Below, piece after piece: positions 1-7,716 of a DNA stretch of 26,565 nt; the first letter of the stretch is position 1, and each line of letters opens with the position of its first letter. The stretch spans positions 1-26,565 of IMG/VR virus record IMGVR_UViG_3300043137_000363; one strand, given 5' to 3'. Under the pieces are notes generated by a model that searched no databases, was not told the origin of the DNA, and was given only the letters and a program-made list of their open reading frames with translations. Both the position numbers and the translations under genes were made by a program. This DNA is from a virus.

Positions 1-86
1 AACATATCGTTTGAAATCTTATCTAAAGTACAAAATTCTAGTTCTAATAAAACTGAATGAGTAGAGCGAAAGCGATACGAAATTCA

Positions 87-105
87 AGTGCGAAGTATTC
101 GCACT
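87..105 (-). other. stem-loop downstream of the gp26 unit
   Basis: A perfect 8-bp inverted repeat (AGTGCGAA / TTCGCACT, 3-nt loop) lies 20 bases beyond the stop of the small minus-strand gene. It is placed where a terminator would be, but no U-run follows on the minus strand, so it may only be a 3' stabilising hairpin. Nothing else is seen in bases 1-124. Confidence 0.35.
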
Positions 106-124
106 ATCCACCTAAGACAAATGA

Positions 125-346
125 CTATCTACGAGCAATACCTTTTTTGCCATACAGAGTTTCTGTATGCTCTTTGATTGCTTCACTGAGCACTAATCTT
201 TCAAGATATGTCATGTTCCAAATCTCATTCGCGCTTAAATTAGCCCATACTGACAGGGTTGATATTTCCTTGATCAAGGCTCTTGATTCGGCTTCGATGC
301 TGTCGATAAAAAGTCTAATCTTTCTTTTATCGACGCCTAGTGTCAA
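125..346 (-). CDS. small protein after gp26, possible gp51-position hub-assembly protein
   Basis: The product is 73 residues, mostly helical, with a WxMTYLERxxLSEAIKEH segment near residues 43-60. Its start is a TTG overlapping the TGA stop of the upstream hub gene (TTGA), which suggests translational coupling; no ATG occurs before Met45. In T4, gene 26 is followed by gene 51 (baseplate hub assembly), so position suggests a gp51-like role. T4 gp51 is about 250 residues, however, and I cannot show homology. A W-x-x-ER helix like this is common in small phage tail and hub accessory proteins. The gene looks real because of the coupling and the compact reading frame; its function is inferred from position only. 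Confidence 0.55.
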   Translation of the reverse strand: MTLGVDKRKIRLFIDSIEAESRALIKEISTLSVWANLSANEIWNMTYLERLVLSEAIKEHTETLYGKKGIARR

Positions 347-1236
347 GAGCCGTTGGCGAAAAAACTTGTTGGATCAAACAGCATGTCTGTTGTAAAGTCT
401 TCACCACAGTGCTCGCACTTGATCTTTAGTGTTCTGGTAATACCATATTCACCAAAGCGTTTCAATTCTTGATCCAACCGGTCTGCAGATGCTCTGTCTA
501 AGTTTTTAACCCAATCTTCAATGTGTGCAGCATTGGTCACTTCAAGTCCTTCGGGTAAAGTAACACTGGTGATGCTTTGTGCTAAAATTTCCTGACTTAG
601 AGTTACCAATTGGTCGTAGCCTCTATTTGCAATGTCAGCTTTTTGATCAATTGTGATTTTTTCATTGGCTTCTGCTGCTTGCAATTGACGCATGCTTGTA
701 AATTGTACACGCAACAATTTGCTTTGTGCTTCAAGTGTATAAGGCTTGAGCATAACTCGCACACCTGAAGCCAGCATAACATTGCCAACGTCATTGGGAA
801 TTTCTCTCAATGTTGCCAACACCCCGCCTAGACCCACTGTAACATGTTGACTACGACCATCGCTTTCTAAGCAGTTATGATTGACGTTCAAGCTCATGTC
901 GTCGCCATAGCTGGTCATACGCATAGCAACCAAAATTGCATCAATGTCAGGAGCCGGGATTTCATTTACATTGGCAATGTCTGGACATACTGATGCAATC
1001 ACTTGTTTTAGTGCTTCGCCGTTGAGTAGCGCATCTGGATTTTTCAATGCAAGTTCATCTTTTGCAGTCATTGGGTAAATGGCCAACTCATTAGTGTCAG
1101 ATACCTTGGGTGCAACACTGTAAAACTTTCCCTTTGACGGGAGTTCCAAATACGTACCGGGCCTACGATAGTACTGAGCCAATGGGTTAGGTGCTGCTGC
1201 AACAATTGGTCTTTTTAGCGGGTTTGAGTTATCCAT
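343..1236 (-). CDS. 26: baseplate hub subunit, T4 gp26 family
   Basis: A 297-residue protein matching the T4 baseplate protein family that contains gp26, which acts in assembly of the central baseplate hub. Visible signatures are the N-terminal LxxYYRRPGTYLELPSKGKFY segment (about residues 18-40), the TAKDELALKNPDALLNGEAL block (about 57-76), and a C-terminal CEHCG pair followed by LFDPTSFF before the end. The Cys pair, with the HNC near residue 120, could bind zinc. It is longer than T4 gp26 (208 residues). The start ATG has AAGGA 8 bases upstream, and a minus-strand CATAAATA late-promoter candidate lies at 1286-1293. The stop overlaps the next gene's TTG start. The tape measure gene diverges from it. 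Confidence 0.8.
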   Translation of the reverse strand: MDNSNPLKRPIVAAAPNPLAQYYRRPGTYLELPSKGKFYSVAPKVSDTNELAIYPMTAKDELALKNPDALLNGEALKQVIASVCPDIANVNEIPAPDIDAILVAMRMTSYGDDMSLNVNHNCLESDGRSQHVTVGLGGVLATLREIPNDVGNVMLASGVRVMLKPYTLEAQSKLLRVQFTSMRQLQAAEANEKITIDQKADIANRGYDQLVTLSQEILAQSITSVTLPEGLEVTNAAHIEDWVKNLDRASADRLDQELKRFGEYGITRTLKIKCEHCGEDFTTDMLFDPTSFFANGS

Positions 1237-1252
1237 GTGTTTAATCCTTAAC

Positions 1253-1260
1253 GGTAAATA
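1253..1260 (+). promoter_or_regulatory. T4-type late promoter candidate GGTAAATA (tape measure)
   Basis: CGGTAAATAG lies 69 bases before the tape measure start. It shares CGGTAAATA with the sites at 24384-24391 (minus) and 25748-25755 (plus). T4-like late promoters need only a -10-type TATAAATA element read by a gp55-type sigma factor. The assignment rests on repeated occurrence directly upstream of genes. Confidence 0.55.
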
Positions 1261-1265
1261 GGTTC

Positions 1266-1275
1266 ATAGGCCTAT
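1266..1275. repeat. palindrome ATAGGCCTAT between opposed late promoters
   Basis: A perfect 10-base palindrome lies near the middle of the gap between the plus (1253-1260) and minus (1286-1293) late-promoter candidates, in the short stretch where the two 5' leaders would overlap. AAATAGG at 1257-1263 can also pair with CCTATTT at 1271-1277. Confidence 0.4.
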
Positions 1276-1285
1276 TTCATAATCA

Positions 1286-1293
1286 TATTTATG
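1286..1293 (-). promoter_or_regulatory. T4-type late promoter candidate CATAAATA (gp26)
   Basis: The minus strand reads CATAAATAT, one base from the T4 late consensus TATAAATA, 50 bases before the gp26 start codon. It would give a leader of roughly 40 bases that carries the AAGGA ribosome site. Confidence 0.6.
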
Positions 1294-1328
1294 TCCCACT
1301 TTAACGCCTACAGGACCGGAATTTATAA

Positions 1329-4280
1329 ATGTCTGAACAAGCACTAATTGACGCTTTAGAAAAATTAACCGACAAGATAGACGAAATGTCTGGTAATCTT
1401 GGTCGCGGAACCAAGGCTAGGACGTCTCAAGTGCCAGGTAAGTCTGGCAGCAACGCAAAAACACCAGAAGAAAAAAACGCTGCTAAAAGCATGGATGCCC
1501 TAGACAAGATGGCACGAGCTGGAATTAAGACACAAAAGGAAAGTAATAAAGCCAACGAAGAACAAACTGATTCGGTCAAAGAACTGGCCAAAGCCCAAGG
1601 AAAGGCCACTGAAGAACAGAGAAAACTTGAGCGCAGCATGGAGCGTGCCAAAGAAGGATTCACTTCTTTTGGTAAGTCGTTGTTTAACGAAAAGACTAAC
1701 GTTGCAGATGCACTTGGCTCGTTAGGTGGAACTTTAGCTAAAAGCACTGGTGTAATTGGACGATCGTTTGGTGGCATGGCCACTGGTATTGGTCTAGCAC
1801 TTGGACTAATGCAAAATTTTGCAGACGCAGCTAGAGATTTAGGCACGTTTGCTGACCTTGGTGCATTCCAAATTGGATCAGTTCGTCAAGCTAAGGTACT
1901 AAGCGGACTTGGCGATAGTTTTATCAAGGTCATTGAACAAAGTAATGGTACATTTAAGGGACTGGGCAGTACATCGCAACAAGCGGTTGAAAATTTAAGT
2001 AACCTTTCTCGCAGTTTCCGATATGGTAGCAGTTACTTAAATTCTGCAATGAAAAAATCTCTTGGCACTGATTTAGTCAAGAGTGTTGATAAAGCTGCAT
2101 ACGCTATTGCTGCAATGGGATTAAGCCAAGAAGAGCAAGCAAACTTAGAAGCATCAGTTCTGTCAACAACAATGATGACTGCTAAGAATGAAGATGATGC
2201 TAAGAAAAAGTTTGTAGAAGGCATGTTGGCAACTAGTACATCTGCTCGCGGATTAAGCGATACATTTGGTATGAGTGCTAAGAAAATTATTTTGGCCATG
2301 GCTGAATTTAGAGGATCACAGGCCGGTAAATTTGCGGCGCTAGAAGGAAACGCAGGCGCCGATGCCATATATGCTGTATTAAAAGAGAAATTCCCTTCGT
2401 TGTCAAGTGATCCTACTAAAATGGCCAACATTGCCGCGGCGTATGCTGAAGGAAATATGGCCAAGGTGTATTCAAACTTGGAACAGGGCAATGACGGTCA
2501 ATTAGCAACACAATTATTTGATATGTTTCAAGGTACCATTGGTAAAGATGGTAAGTTAGACGAAAAGAAGCTTAATGCAAATGTGGAACAGAAACGATCC
2601 ACAATGGAAACAATGTACGCTTCTAGAAAAGATTTACAAGGCTATGGTGGTGACGCTGACAAATATGCACAGTCGGCAATTGAATTAAAATCGTTCTTTA
2701 AAGATCGTGATATTGCACAGTCTGTAAAGCCTAGAGATGAAGCTGCCAAGTCAAAGATTAATACTTCTGAATTAGAAAACATTAAGTCAATGAATTCATT
2801 GACTGCTGCACTGGAAAGTTTGCGTGGAACATTAGTTGGAATATCAGCTGCCATACTTGGACTAACAGGGGCAATTGGCGGTATTGCACTAGCAGGCGGT
2901 CTAGGCGCACTTACTGGAGCCACTGGCGGCATTGGTAAAGCTGCTTCAGCAGCAGGCGGAATGGTCATGAGCGGAATGGATTGGATGACTAACAAGTATC
3001 AGTCCGTAACGGGAAAATATGGGCCTCCTGTACCTGATGGCCTTAAAAAGCCAAGCTTCATGGACAAAATGTCAGACAGAGCCAAGCAATCAGGTGTAGG
3101 CGGTAAAATTGGCGAGCTTGGCAGTAAGATTGGAGAAAAAGCGTCGGGTGCAATGGGCGGCTTTGCAGATTTCTTGGGCAAGCTAGGAGATGACAAAACA
3201 ATAAAAGGTGCAGGAACTCTTGCATTACTGGGTGGTGCATTGGCCATGGCAGCACATGGATTTGATACATTTGGTAAAGTAACGTGGGAAGGAATGCTTA
3301 AAGGAACTATTGCCATTGGCGGATTGATTGTTCTTGCACGTGGCATTGGAGAAGCATCAACTGGCATGCTTAAAGGAGCTGCTGCAATTGCATTGCTTGG
3401 CGCCACAATGTGGGTTGCAGGTAAAGGGTTCAGCACTTTCAATGATTTAAATTGGGAAAGTATGTTAAAAGGCGTAGTTGCTTTAGGCGCATTCAGTGTT
3501 GCTGCAATACTAATGGGCACAGCTTTGCCAGCTATTGCATTGGGTGCAGTTGCAATCGGCGCATTAGGGCTAGCAGTTGGTGTACTTGGTGTTGGAATGA
3601 TTCCAGCAGCGTATGCAACAAACTTATTTTCTGAAGCAATTGTCAAACTTGGTGAAGTATCTGGTGGCAATCTAATTGCAATTGGTGCCGGATTGGCTGC
3701 AATTGGCGCTGGCGCTGTAGTATTTGCAGCCGGCATGGCTGTAGCTTCCGCTGGCAGTATATTAACTGGCATTATGAGCATATTTGGTGCAAAAAGTCCG
3801 CTTGACAGAATTAAAGAGTTCGTACCAATGGCTGATAAGATCAGTTTAGTCGGCGCTGGAATACAAGCATTTGGAGCAGGTGTAGCATCAATTGCATCCA
3901 GTGTTGCCAGTGTTAACACTGACATATTAACAACTCTCAAAGACAAACTACTGGAGTTTGCTGCTGCTGGTTCATCAGATGAGATTAAATTAACTGCCGA
4001 ATACTTGTCATCGATTGGTACTTCACTGGGAACTATTGCAAATATTGGCGACATTAGATTGCCAAGTACGTCAAGTATGAGTGTTCCTACAGTGTCAACT
4101 GACATTAGCAGTTCATTAAGCCCAGGGGAAAGTATAGTCAATGACAAGGCAAGCTCGTCATTGACACCGGAAGCTATTTCCCAATTAATGGGATATTTGT
4201 CGAGTATGCAAAACGATTTAGCAGCGATCCGTGGCAACACAAAAACGGATTCGTTCTCTGCACCGGTTAGACTAAGTTAA
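1329..4280 (+). CDS. probable tail tape measure protein
   Basis: A 983-residue protein. The N-terminal ~110 residues are charged and helical (Lys/Glu-rich, coiled-coil-like). A mixed helical domain follows to about residue 500. Long Gly/Ala/Ile/Leu-rich hydrophobic stretches come next, from about 505 to 850 (for example the GISAAILGLTGAIGGIALAG segment). A Ser/Thr-rich tail ends the protein. This layout is typical of tape measure proteins, which set tail length and help DNA entry through the host membrane. It is much longer than T4 gp29 (590 residues). No lysozyme or peptidase motif was seen. The ATG has only a modest CGGA/AGGA ribosome site. It lies between the hub gene and the portal gene, a tail-head junction of the cluster. 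The large membrane-active profile could also suit an ejected internal protein. Confidence 0.62.
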   Translation: MSEQALIDALEKLTDKIDEMSGNLGRGTKARTSQVPGKSGSNAKTPEEKNAAKSMDALDKMARAGIKTQKESNKANEEQTDSVKELAKAQGKATEEQRKLERSMERAKEGFTSFGKSLFNEKTNVADALGSLGGTLAKSTGVIGRSFGGMATGIGLALGLMQNFADAARDLGTFADLGAFQIGSVRQAKVLSGLGDSFIKVIEQSNGTFKGLGSTSQQAVENLSNLSRSFRYGSSYLNSAMKKSLGTDLVKSVDKAAYAIAAMGLSQEEQANLEASVLSTTMMTAKNEDDAKKKFVEGMLATSTSARGLSDTFGMSAKKIILAMAEFRGSQAGKFAALEGNAGADAIYAVLKEKFPSLSSDPTKMANIAAAYAEGNMAKVYSNLEQGNDGQLATQLFDMFQGTIGKDGKLDEKKLNANVEQKRSTMETMYASRKDLQGYGGDADKYAQSAIELKSFFKDRDIAQSVKPRDEAAKSKINTSELENIKSMNSLTAALESLRGTLVGISAAILGLTGAIGGIALAGGLGALTGATGGIGKAASAAGGMVMSGMDWMTNKYQSVTGKYGPPVPDGLKKPSFMDKMSDRAKQSGVGGKIGELGSKIGEKASGAMGGFADFLGKLGDDKTIKGAGTLALLGGALAMAAHGFDTFGKVTWEGMLKGTIAIGGLIVLARGIGEASTGMLKGAAAIALLGATMWVAGKGFSTFNDLNWESMLKGVVALGAFSVAAILMGTALPAIALGAVAIGALGLAVGVLGVGMIPAAYATNLFSEAIVKLGEVSGGNLIAIGAGLAAIGAGAVVFAAGMAVASAGSILTGIMSIFGAKSPLDRIKEFVPMADKISLVGAGIQAFGAGVASIASSVASVNTDILTTLKDKLLEFAAAGSSDEIKLTAEYLSSIGTSLGTIANIGDIRLPSTSSMSVPTVSTDISSSLSPGESIVNDKASSSLTPEAISQLMGYLSSMQNDLAAIRGNTKTDSFSAPVRLS

Positions 4281-4301
4281 AAACACAAGGTAAGTAAACA
4301 C

Positions 4302-5984
4302 ATGGCATCATGGCGAAAACACTTTAAAATCTGGGAACCAGAAACCGAGCTCAAAGGCAACGGCCGCGGAGCATCTTCTGGATCATCAGCAAAATTTGCT
4401 TCTTGGCTACAAGAAGTGTACACTGGACAACCAAACAGAGTTGAACGGTACGTTCAGTACGATCAAATGGACCAAGACAGCGAAATTAATGCTGCTCTTG
4501 ATACTATTGCAGAATTCTGTACACAATCAGAACCTGACACAAATCTACCTTTCCGTGTTATGTGGAAAGATGATCCAACAGAAAGCGAAAGCAAAATTGT
4601 ACAGGAAAGTCTAAAAAAGTGGTGTGCCATCAACAAGCTTGGCCAGCGTATTTTTAAAACTTTTAGAAATTCAATCAAGTACGGCGATCACTTCTTCTTG
4701 AGAGATCCAGAAACATTTGAGTTGTATTGGATTAATCCAACTGATGTCAAGAGAGCAGTTATCAACGAAGCCGAAGGGCGTGTAATTGAGCAGTATGTTA
4801 TTGCAAACATTCACCCAAATCTTGCATCTAAGGTAGCAACTAAGCCTATTGATAACGTGCAAACGTTGGCTTCTCAAACCAATGCTGGCGCAGGATTATA
4901 CAGCAATCCCAGTACAAATTCTAAATCAGGATCTCAGATTGGTGAAGTGGCAATTGATGCAGAACATGTATTGCACTTGACATTAAACGAAGGACTTGAT
5001 GCTAGTTGGCCATTTGGCGCAAGTATTCTTGATAGTGTATTCAAGATTTACAAGCAAAAAGAGCTATTAGAAGACGCTATCATCATCTATCGTGTACAAC
5101 GTGCGCCAGAACGCAGAGTATTCTATATTGATACAGGTAACTTGCCAAGTCACCAGGCCATGGCATTCGTTGAACGTGTTAAAAACGAAATTCACCAAAG
5201 ACGTATCCCAACTCGTGCAGGTGGTGGCACCTCACTTGATGCCAGTTACAATCCATTGAGTATCATGGAAGACTTTTTCTTTGCGCAAACTGCTGACGGT
5301 CGTGGATCAAAAGTTGAAGTATTGCCAGGCGGAACCGGACTTGGTGAAATTGATGACTTGAAGTTCTTTACCAACAAGTTGCTTCGTGGTTTGCGTATTC
5401 CAAGCAGTTACTTGCCAACTGGTCCAGATGACACTGCTGTTCAGTTCACAGACGGACGTATGGGCACAGCACTTATTCAAGAGTTCCGTTTCAATCGTTA
5501 CTGCCGTAGACTACAAGGTTTAGTTGCTCCGTATCTGGACAAAGAATTTAAAACTTTCATGAAGCACCGTGGTGTTAACATTGATAGTTCAAGCTTTGAC
5601 ATTGATCTGCTTGAGCCACAAAACTTCTCTGGTTATCGTGAAATTGAAATTAACAATGCACGTGCCGCAGTGTTTACACAGCTTGCTGAAATTCCATACT
5701 TGGCACATCGTTTCAAACTACAGAAATTCTTAGGTCTAACCGACGACGAGATTTTGGATAACGAACGTCAATGGAAAGAAGAAAACACTGGCGAGGAAGC
5801 TGCTGGAGATATGGAAGGCGCAGATTTCAGTGCTGCTGGACTCAAAGGCCCAGGTGAAAGCGACTTAGAATTGTCAGCAGGCATTGGTGCAGAGTTAGCT
5901 CCAGCCGAAGGAGAATTAGGTGCCGAAGAAGCTCCTGCTGCTCCTGCTGCCCCAGGCACTCCACCTGCTGCCCCTCCAGCATAA
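4302..5984 (+). CDS. 20: portal vertex protein gp20
   Basis: A 560-residue homologue of T4 gp20 (524 residues), the dodecameric portal that initiates head assembly, takes part in DNA packaging and joins the neck. Diagnostic blocks are DQDSEINAALDTIAEFCTQ (near 60-80), KELLEDAIIIYRVQRAPERR (about 250-270), FYIDTGNLP, the MEDFFF...GRGSKVEVLPGG segment (about 322-345) and QFTDGRMG (about 383-390). The core ends near residue 500. An acidic then Ala/Pro-rich tail of about 50 residues follows (ending GTPPAAPPA), absent from T4 and probably flexible. AAGG precedes the start by 11 bases. The gene follows the tape measure by 21 bases and is followed by a small head-cluster gene. Confidence 0.95.
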   Translation: MASWRKHFKIWEPETELKGNGRGASSGSSAKFASWLQEVYTGQPNRVERYVQYDQMDQDSEINAALDTIAEFCTQSEPDTNLPFRVMWKDDPTESESKIVQESLKKWCAINKLGQRIFKTFRNSIKYGDHFFLRDPETFELYWINPTDVKRAVINEAEGRVIEQYVIANIHPNLASKVATKPIDNVQTLASQTNAGAGLYSNPSTNSKSGSQIGEVAIDAEHVLHLTLNEGLDASWPFGASILDSVFKIYKQKELLEDAIIIYRVQRAPERRVFYIDTGNLPSHQAMAFVERVKNEIHQRRIPTRAGGGTSLDASYNPLSIMEDFFFAQTADGRGSKVEVLPGGTGLGEIDDLKFFTNKLLRGLRIPSSYLPTGPDDTAVQFTDGRMGTALIQEFRFNRYCRRLQGLVAPYLDKEFKTFMKHRGVNIDSSSFDIDLLEPQNFSGYREIEINNARAAVFTQLAEIPYLAHRFKLQKFLGLTDDEILDNERQWKEENTGEEAAGDMEGADFSAAGLKGPGESDLELSAGIGAELAPAEGELGAEEAPAAPAAPGTPPAAPPA

Positions 5985-6008
5985 TTATAAAATTGAATAA
6001 GTAATGTT

Positions 6009-6215
6009 ATGAGATTTAATGATTTAATTAACCAGCAAAATGAAATCGAAGAGGAAATTGATCCTGAAGTAGCTTTCTACGGCGACATGCGTAGAAAGCG
6101 TTTAACTCTTGAGCATGTAAATAGATTACGAAAAGTAAGAGATTTACGTGATTACGAAAACAAGCAAAGACTTGTATTTGTAAAAAAGATGTACGCAAGA
6201 CCTCCTGCTGTATAA
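6009..6215 (+). CDS. small conserved head-cluster protein between gp20 and core
   Basis: A 68-residue basic/acidic helical protein. The N-terminus is acidic (NEIEEEIDPE); the middle carries a basic helix with LTLEHVNRLRKVRDLRDYE, then VFVKKMYARPP at the end. T4-like phages often carry small ORFs between gene 20 and the prohead core genes (67/68), so a minor head or core role is likely. I do not recognise a named family with certainty. Its ribosome site is weak (no clear GGAG before the ATG), suggesting translation by read-through from gp20, which ends 24 bases upstream. A strong terminator follows almost at once, so it is the last gene of the tape measure-portal unit. Confidence 0.72.
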   Translation: MRFNDLINQQNEIEEEIDPEVAFYGDMRRKRLTLEHVNRLRKVRDLRDYENKQRLVFVKKMYARPPAV

Positions 6216-6218
6216 AAT

Positions 6219-6246
6219 AAAATCCGCACTTGATGCGGATTTTTTT
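6219..6246 (+). terminator. intrinsic terminator after portal unit
   Basis: AAAATCCGCA pairs with TGCGGATTTT around a 5-nt loop, followed by a run of seven T (6240-6246). It is a complete rho-independent terminator. It splits the head cluster between the portal unit and the core/protease/capsid unit. Confidence 0.88.
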
Positions 6247-6261
6247 CATTAACGTTAGTTA

Positions 6262-6276
6262 AAAAACGCGGTTTTT
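6262..6276 (+). other. short AT-rich hairpin in the 6247-6369 gap
   Basis: AAAAAC/GTTTTT around GCG forms a small hairpin 16 bases after the terminator; it may be a weak backup stop. Apart from this and an 8-base palindrome (TAACGTTA, 6250-6257), I see no consensus promoter in the 154-base gap, although the capsid unit needs one or depends on read-through. Confidence 0.3.
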
Positions 6277-6369
6277 CTACCATTTCCGTACTATTTCTCT
6301 GCGCCTTCTGTAAGTAGTTATTGGTAAAGCACAATTCTAATGTGCCCCTTAGCGCAAGGAGACAAAAAA

Positions 6370-7062
6370 ATGAGTAAAACAGTTCTTGAACAAGCATTGG
6401 ACCACCTTCTTAATAAAGAAGAGGGCAAAGCCTCTGCATTGTTACATGATTACTATGTTGGCATTGGCCGCCAAGTCTATGAAGACATCATGGCCGATGA
6501 TATTAACTTCGAAGACGAAGATTTGAATGCAGTTACAGACGCAGTTGAAGAAGTTGAATCTGATCTAACTGAAGAAGGCGACGAAGAGCTTGCTCCAGAA
6601 ATGGGCGACGAAGAAGCTACAGCTGATTTAGGTGCCGATATGGGTGCTGAAGAAGCAATGCCAGTTGATGCTGACTCTGCTGACGTAGCAGATGCAATGA
6701 TGGACGTTGAGTCTGCATTGGCAAAATTAAAAGCAGAATTTGAAGAAATGGTTTCAGGCGAAGAAGTTGAAGCGTCTGACGAATTTGCAGCTGGTGAAGA
6801 AACTGGTGAAGAAATGCCAGAAAGCATCGAAGAATCAGCAGAATTAACAAAAGTTAGTAATCCAGACAACGGCGACAAAGCTGATCAAAAGCGTAGTCCA
6901 GTTGCCGGTAAGAACCCAGTTGGTGCCCGCCCAGCAGTAAGCTTTGGCGCAGGCGCAGCAGAAGGTACAGTTAGCGGTACACGTCCAGCTAGTGCTCCAA
7001 AAGCACAAGACATGGGTGGTACAACTAAGCCAGCTTTCTCTAAAGTTTCTAACAAGGGTTAA
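6370..7062 (+). CDS. acidic prohead core protein (gp67/gp68-like)
   Basis: A 230-residue protein. The ATG at 6370 is chosen because AAGGAG lies 8 bases upstream (6356-6361), whereas an in-frame ATG ten codons earlier lacks a ribosome site. A short helical N-terminus (LEQALDHLLNKEEGKASALL, then YEDIMADD) resembles small T4-like prohead core proteins. It is followed by a very acidic Glu/Asp/Ala-rich region (about residues 40-160) and a Gly/Pro/Ser/Lys low-complexity tail. Position immediately before gp21, with a gap of 5 bases, matches the T4 order 20-67-68-21-22-23. The protein likely fills the scaffold core and is degraded by gp21 during maturation. Its identity as 67 or 68 cannot be settled from the sequence. 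Confidence 0.7.
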   Translation: MSKTVLEQALDHLLNKEEGKASALLHDYYVGIGRQVYEDIMADDINFEDEDLNAVTDAVEEVESDLTEEGDEELAPEMGDEEATADLGADMGAEEAMPVDADSADVADAMMDVESALAKLKAEFEEMVSGEEVEASDEFAAGEETGEEMPESIEESAELTKVSNPDNGDKADQKRSPVAGKNPVGARPAVSFGAGAAEGTVSGTRPASAPKAQDMGGTTKPAFSKVSNKG

Positions 7063-7067
7063 TCATT

Positions 7068-7700
7068 ATGAACCTACAGCCACTACGTGAAAATTTAAGC
7101 TTTGATCAAGCACAAATGGTGATTGAGTCTAAAGAAACTTCCGGTGGCGGTAAGGATCTCTACATGAAAGGAATTTTCATTCAAGGCGGTAAAGAAAACC
7201 ATAATGGTCGTACTTACGGTGTAAATGAAATTTCCCGTGCTGTAGAGAGCATTCGTACACGATTAGATAGTGGTTTCTCAGTGCTAGGCGAAGCCGACCA
7301 TCCTGATGATCTACAAGTAAACATTGACCGAGTAAGTCACATGGTTACTGAGATGTGGATGGACGGCGCAAACGGTTTTGGTAAGTTAAAACTTATTCCA
7401 ACCCCTATGGGAAACATTATCAAAACATTACTTCAAAGTGGTGTTAAGTTAGGTGTTAGCAGTCGCGGATCCGGAAACGTAAATGAATCTGGACACGTTA
7501 GCGATTTTGAAATCGTGACTGTTGACGTTGTAGCACAACCTAGTGCTCCAGATGCCTATCCTACAGCAATTTATGAACGAGTAATGGGCAGTCGTAGACG
7601 TGCCGCTCTAATGGATACGGCCTATGCGGCGACCTACGATAGGTCCGCACAAAAGCACTTGGAAAACGAAGTGCGTAGATTCATTCAGAATCTAAAATAA
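7068..7700 (+). CDS. 21: prohead core protease gp21
   Basis: A 210-residue protein, almost exactly the length of T4 gp21 (212), a serine protease with the herpesvirus assemblin-like fold that digests the scaffold and trims capsid proteins before packaging. Visible motifs are NHNGRTYG (residues 44-51), the GEADHP block with His78 as the likely catalytic histidine, LKLIPTPMG, and GVSSRGSG with Ser131 or Ser132 as the likely nucleophile. DFEIVTVDVVAQPSAPDA (146-163) follows. The AAGGG ribosome site is inside the end of the previous gene. gp22 follows after 16 bases, the standard T4 order. Confidence 0.95.
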   Translation: MNLQPLRENLSFDQAQMVIESKETSGGGKDLYMKGIFIQGGKENHNGRTYGVNEISRAVESIRTRLDSGFSVLGEADHPDDLQVNIDRVSHMVTEMWMDGANGFGKLKLIPTPMGNIIKTLLQSGVKLGVSSRGSGNVNESGHVSDFEIVTVDVVAQPSAPDAYPTAIYERVMGSRRRAALMDTAYAATYDRSAQKHLENEVRRFIQNLK

Positions 7701-7716
7701 GTCTGAGGAGATTACT

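Noticed and set aside
57-395. 112-residue plus-strand open frame opposite the small hub-position gene
   Set aside because: It overlaps two coupled minus-strand genes, and its composition is that of an antisense frame.
1324-1331. TATAAATG overlapping the tape measure start codon
   Set aside because: Transcription from it would begin inside the gene; the similarity is chance.
2999-4240. 413-residue open frame on the minus strand within the tape measure gene
   Set aside because: Pro/Ala/Leu-rich low-complexity shadow of the Gly/Ala-rich coding strand; it has no ribosome site, and the plus frame is clearly the gene.
4289-4296. GGTAAGTA before gp20 (also 10105-10112)
   Set aside because: It resembles the late motif, but TSS placement would leave no room for a ribosome site; the GG is better read as part of AAGG/GGG Shine-Dalgarno sequences.
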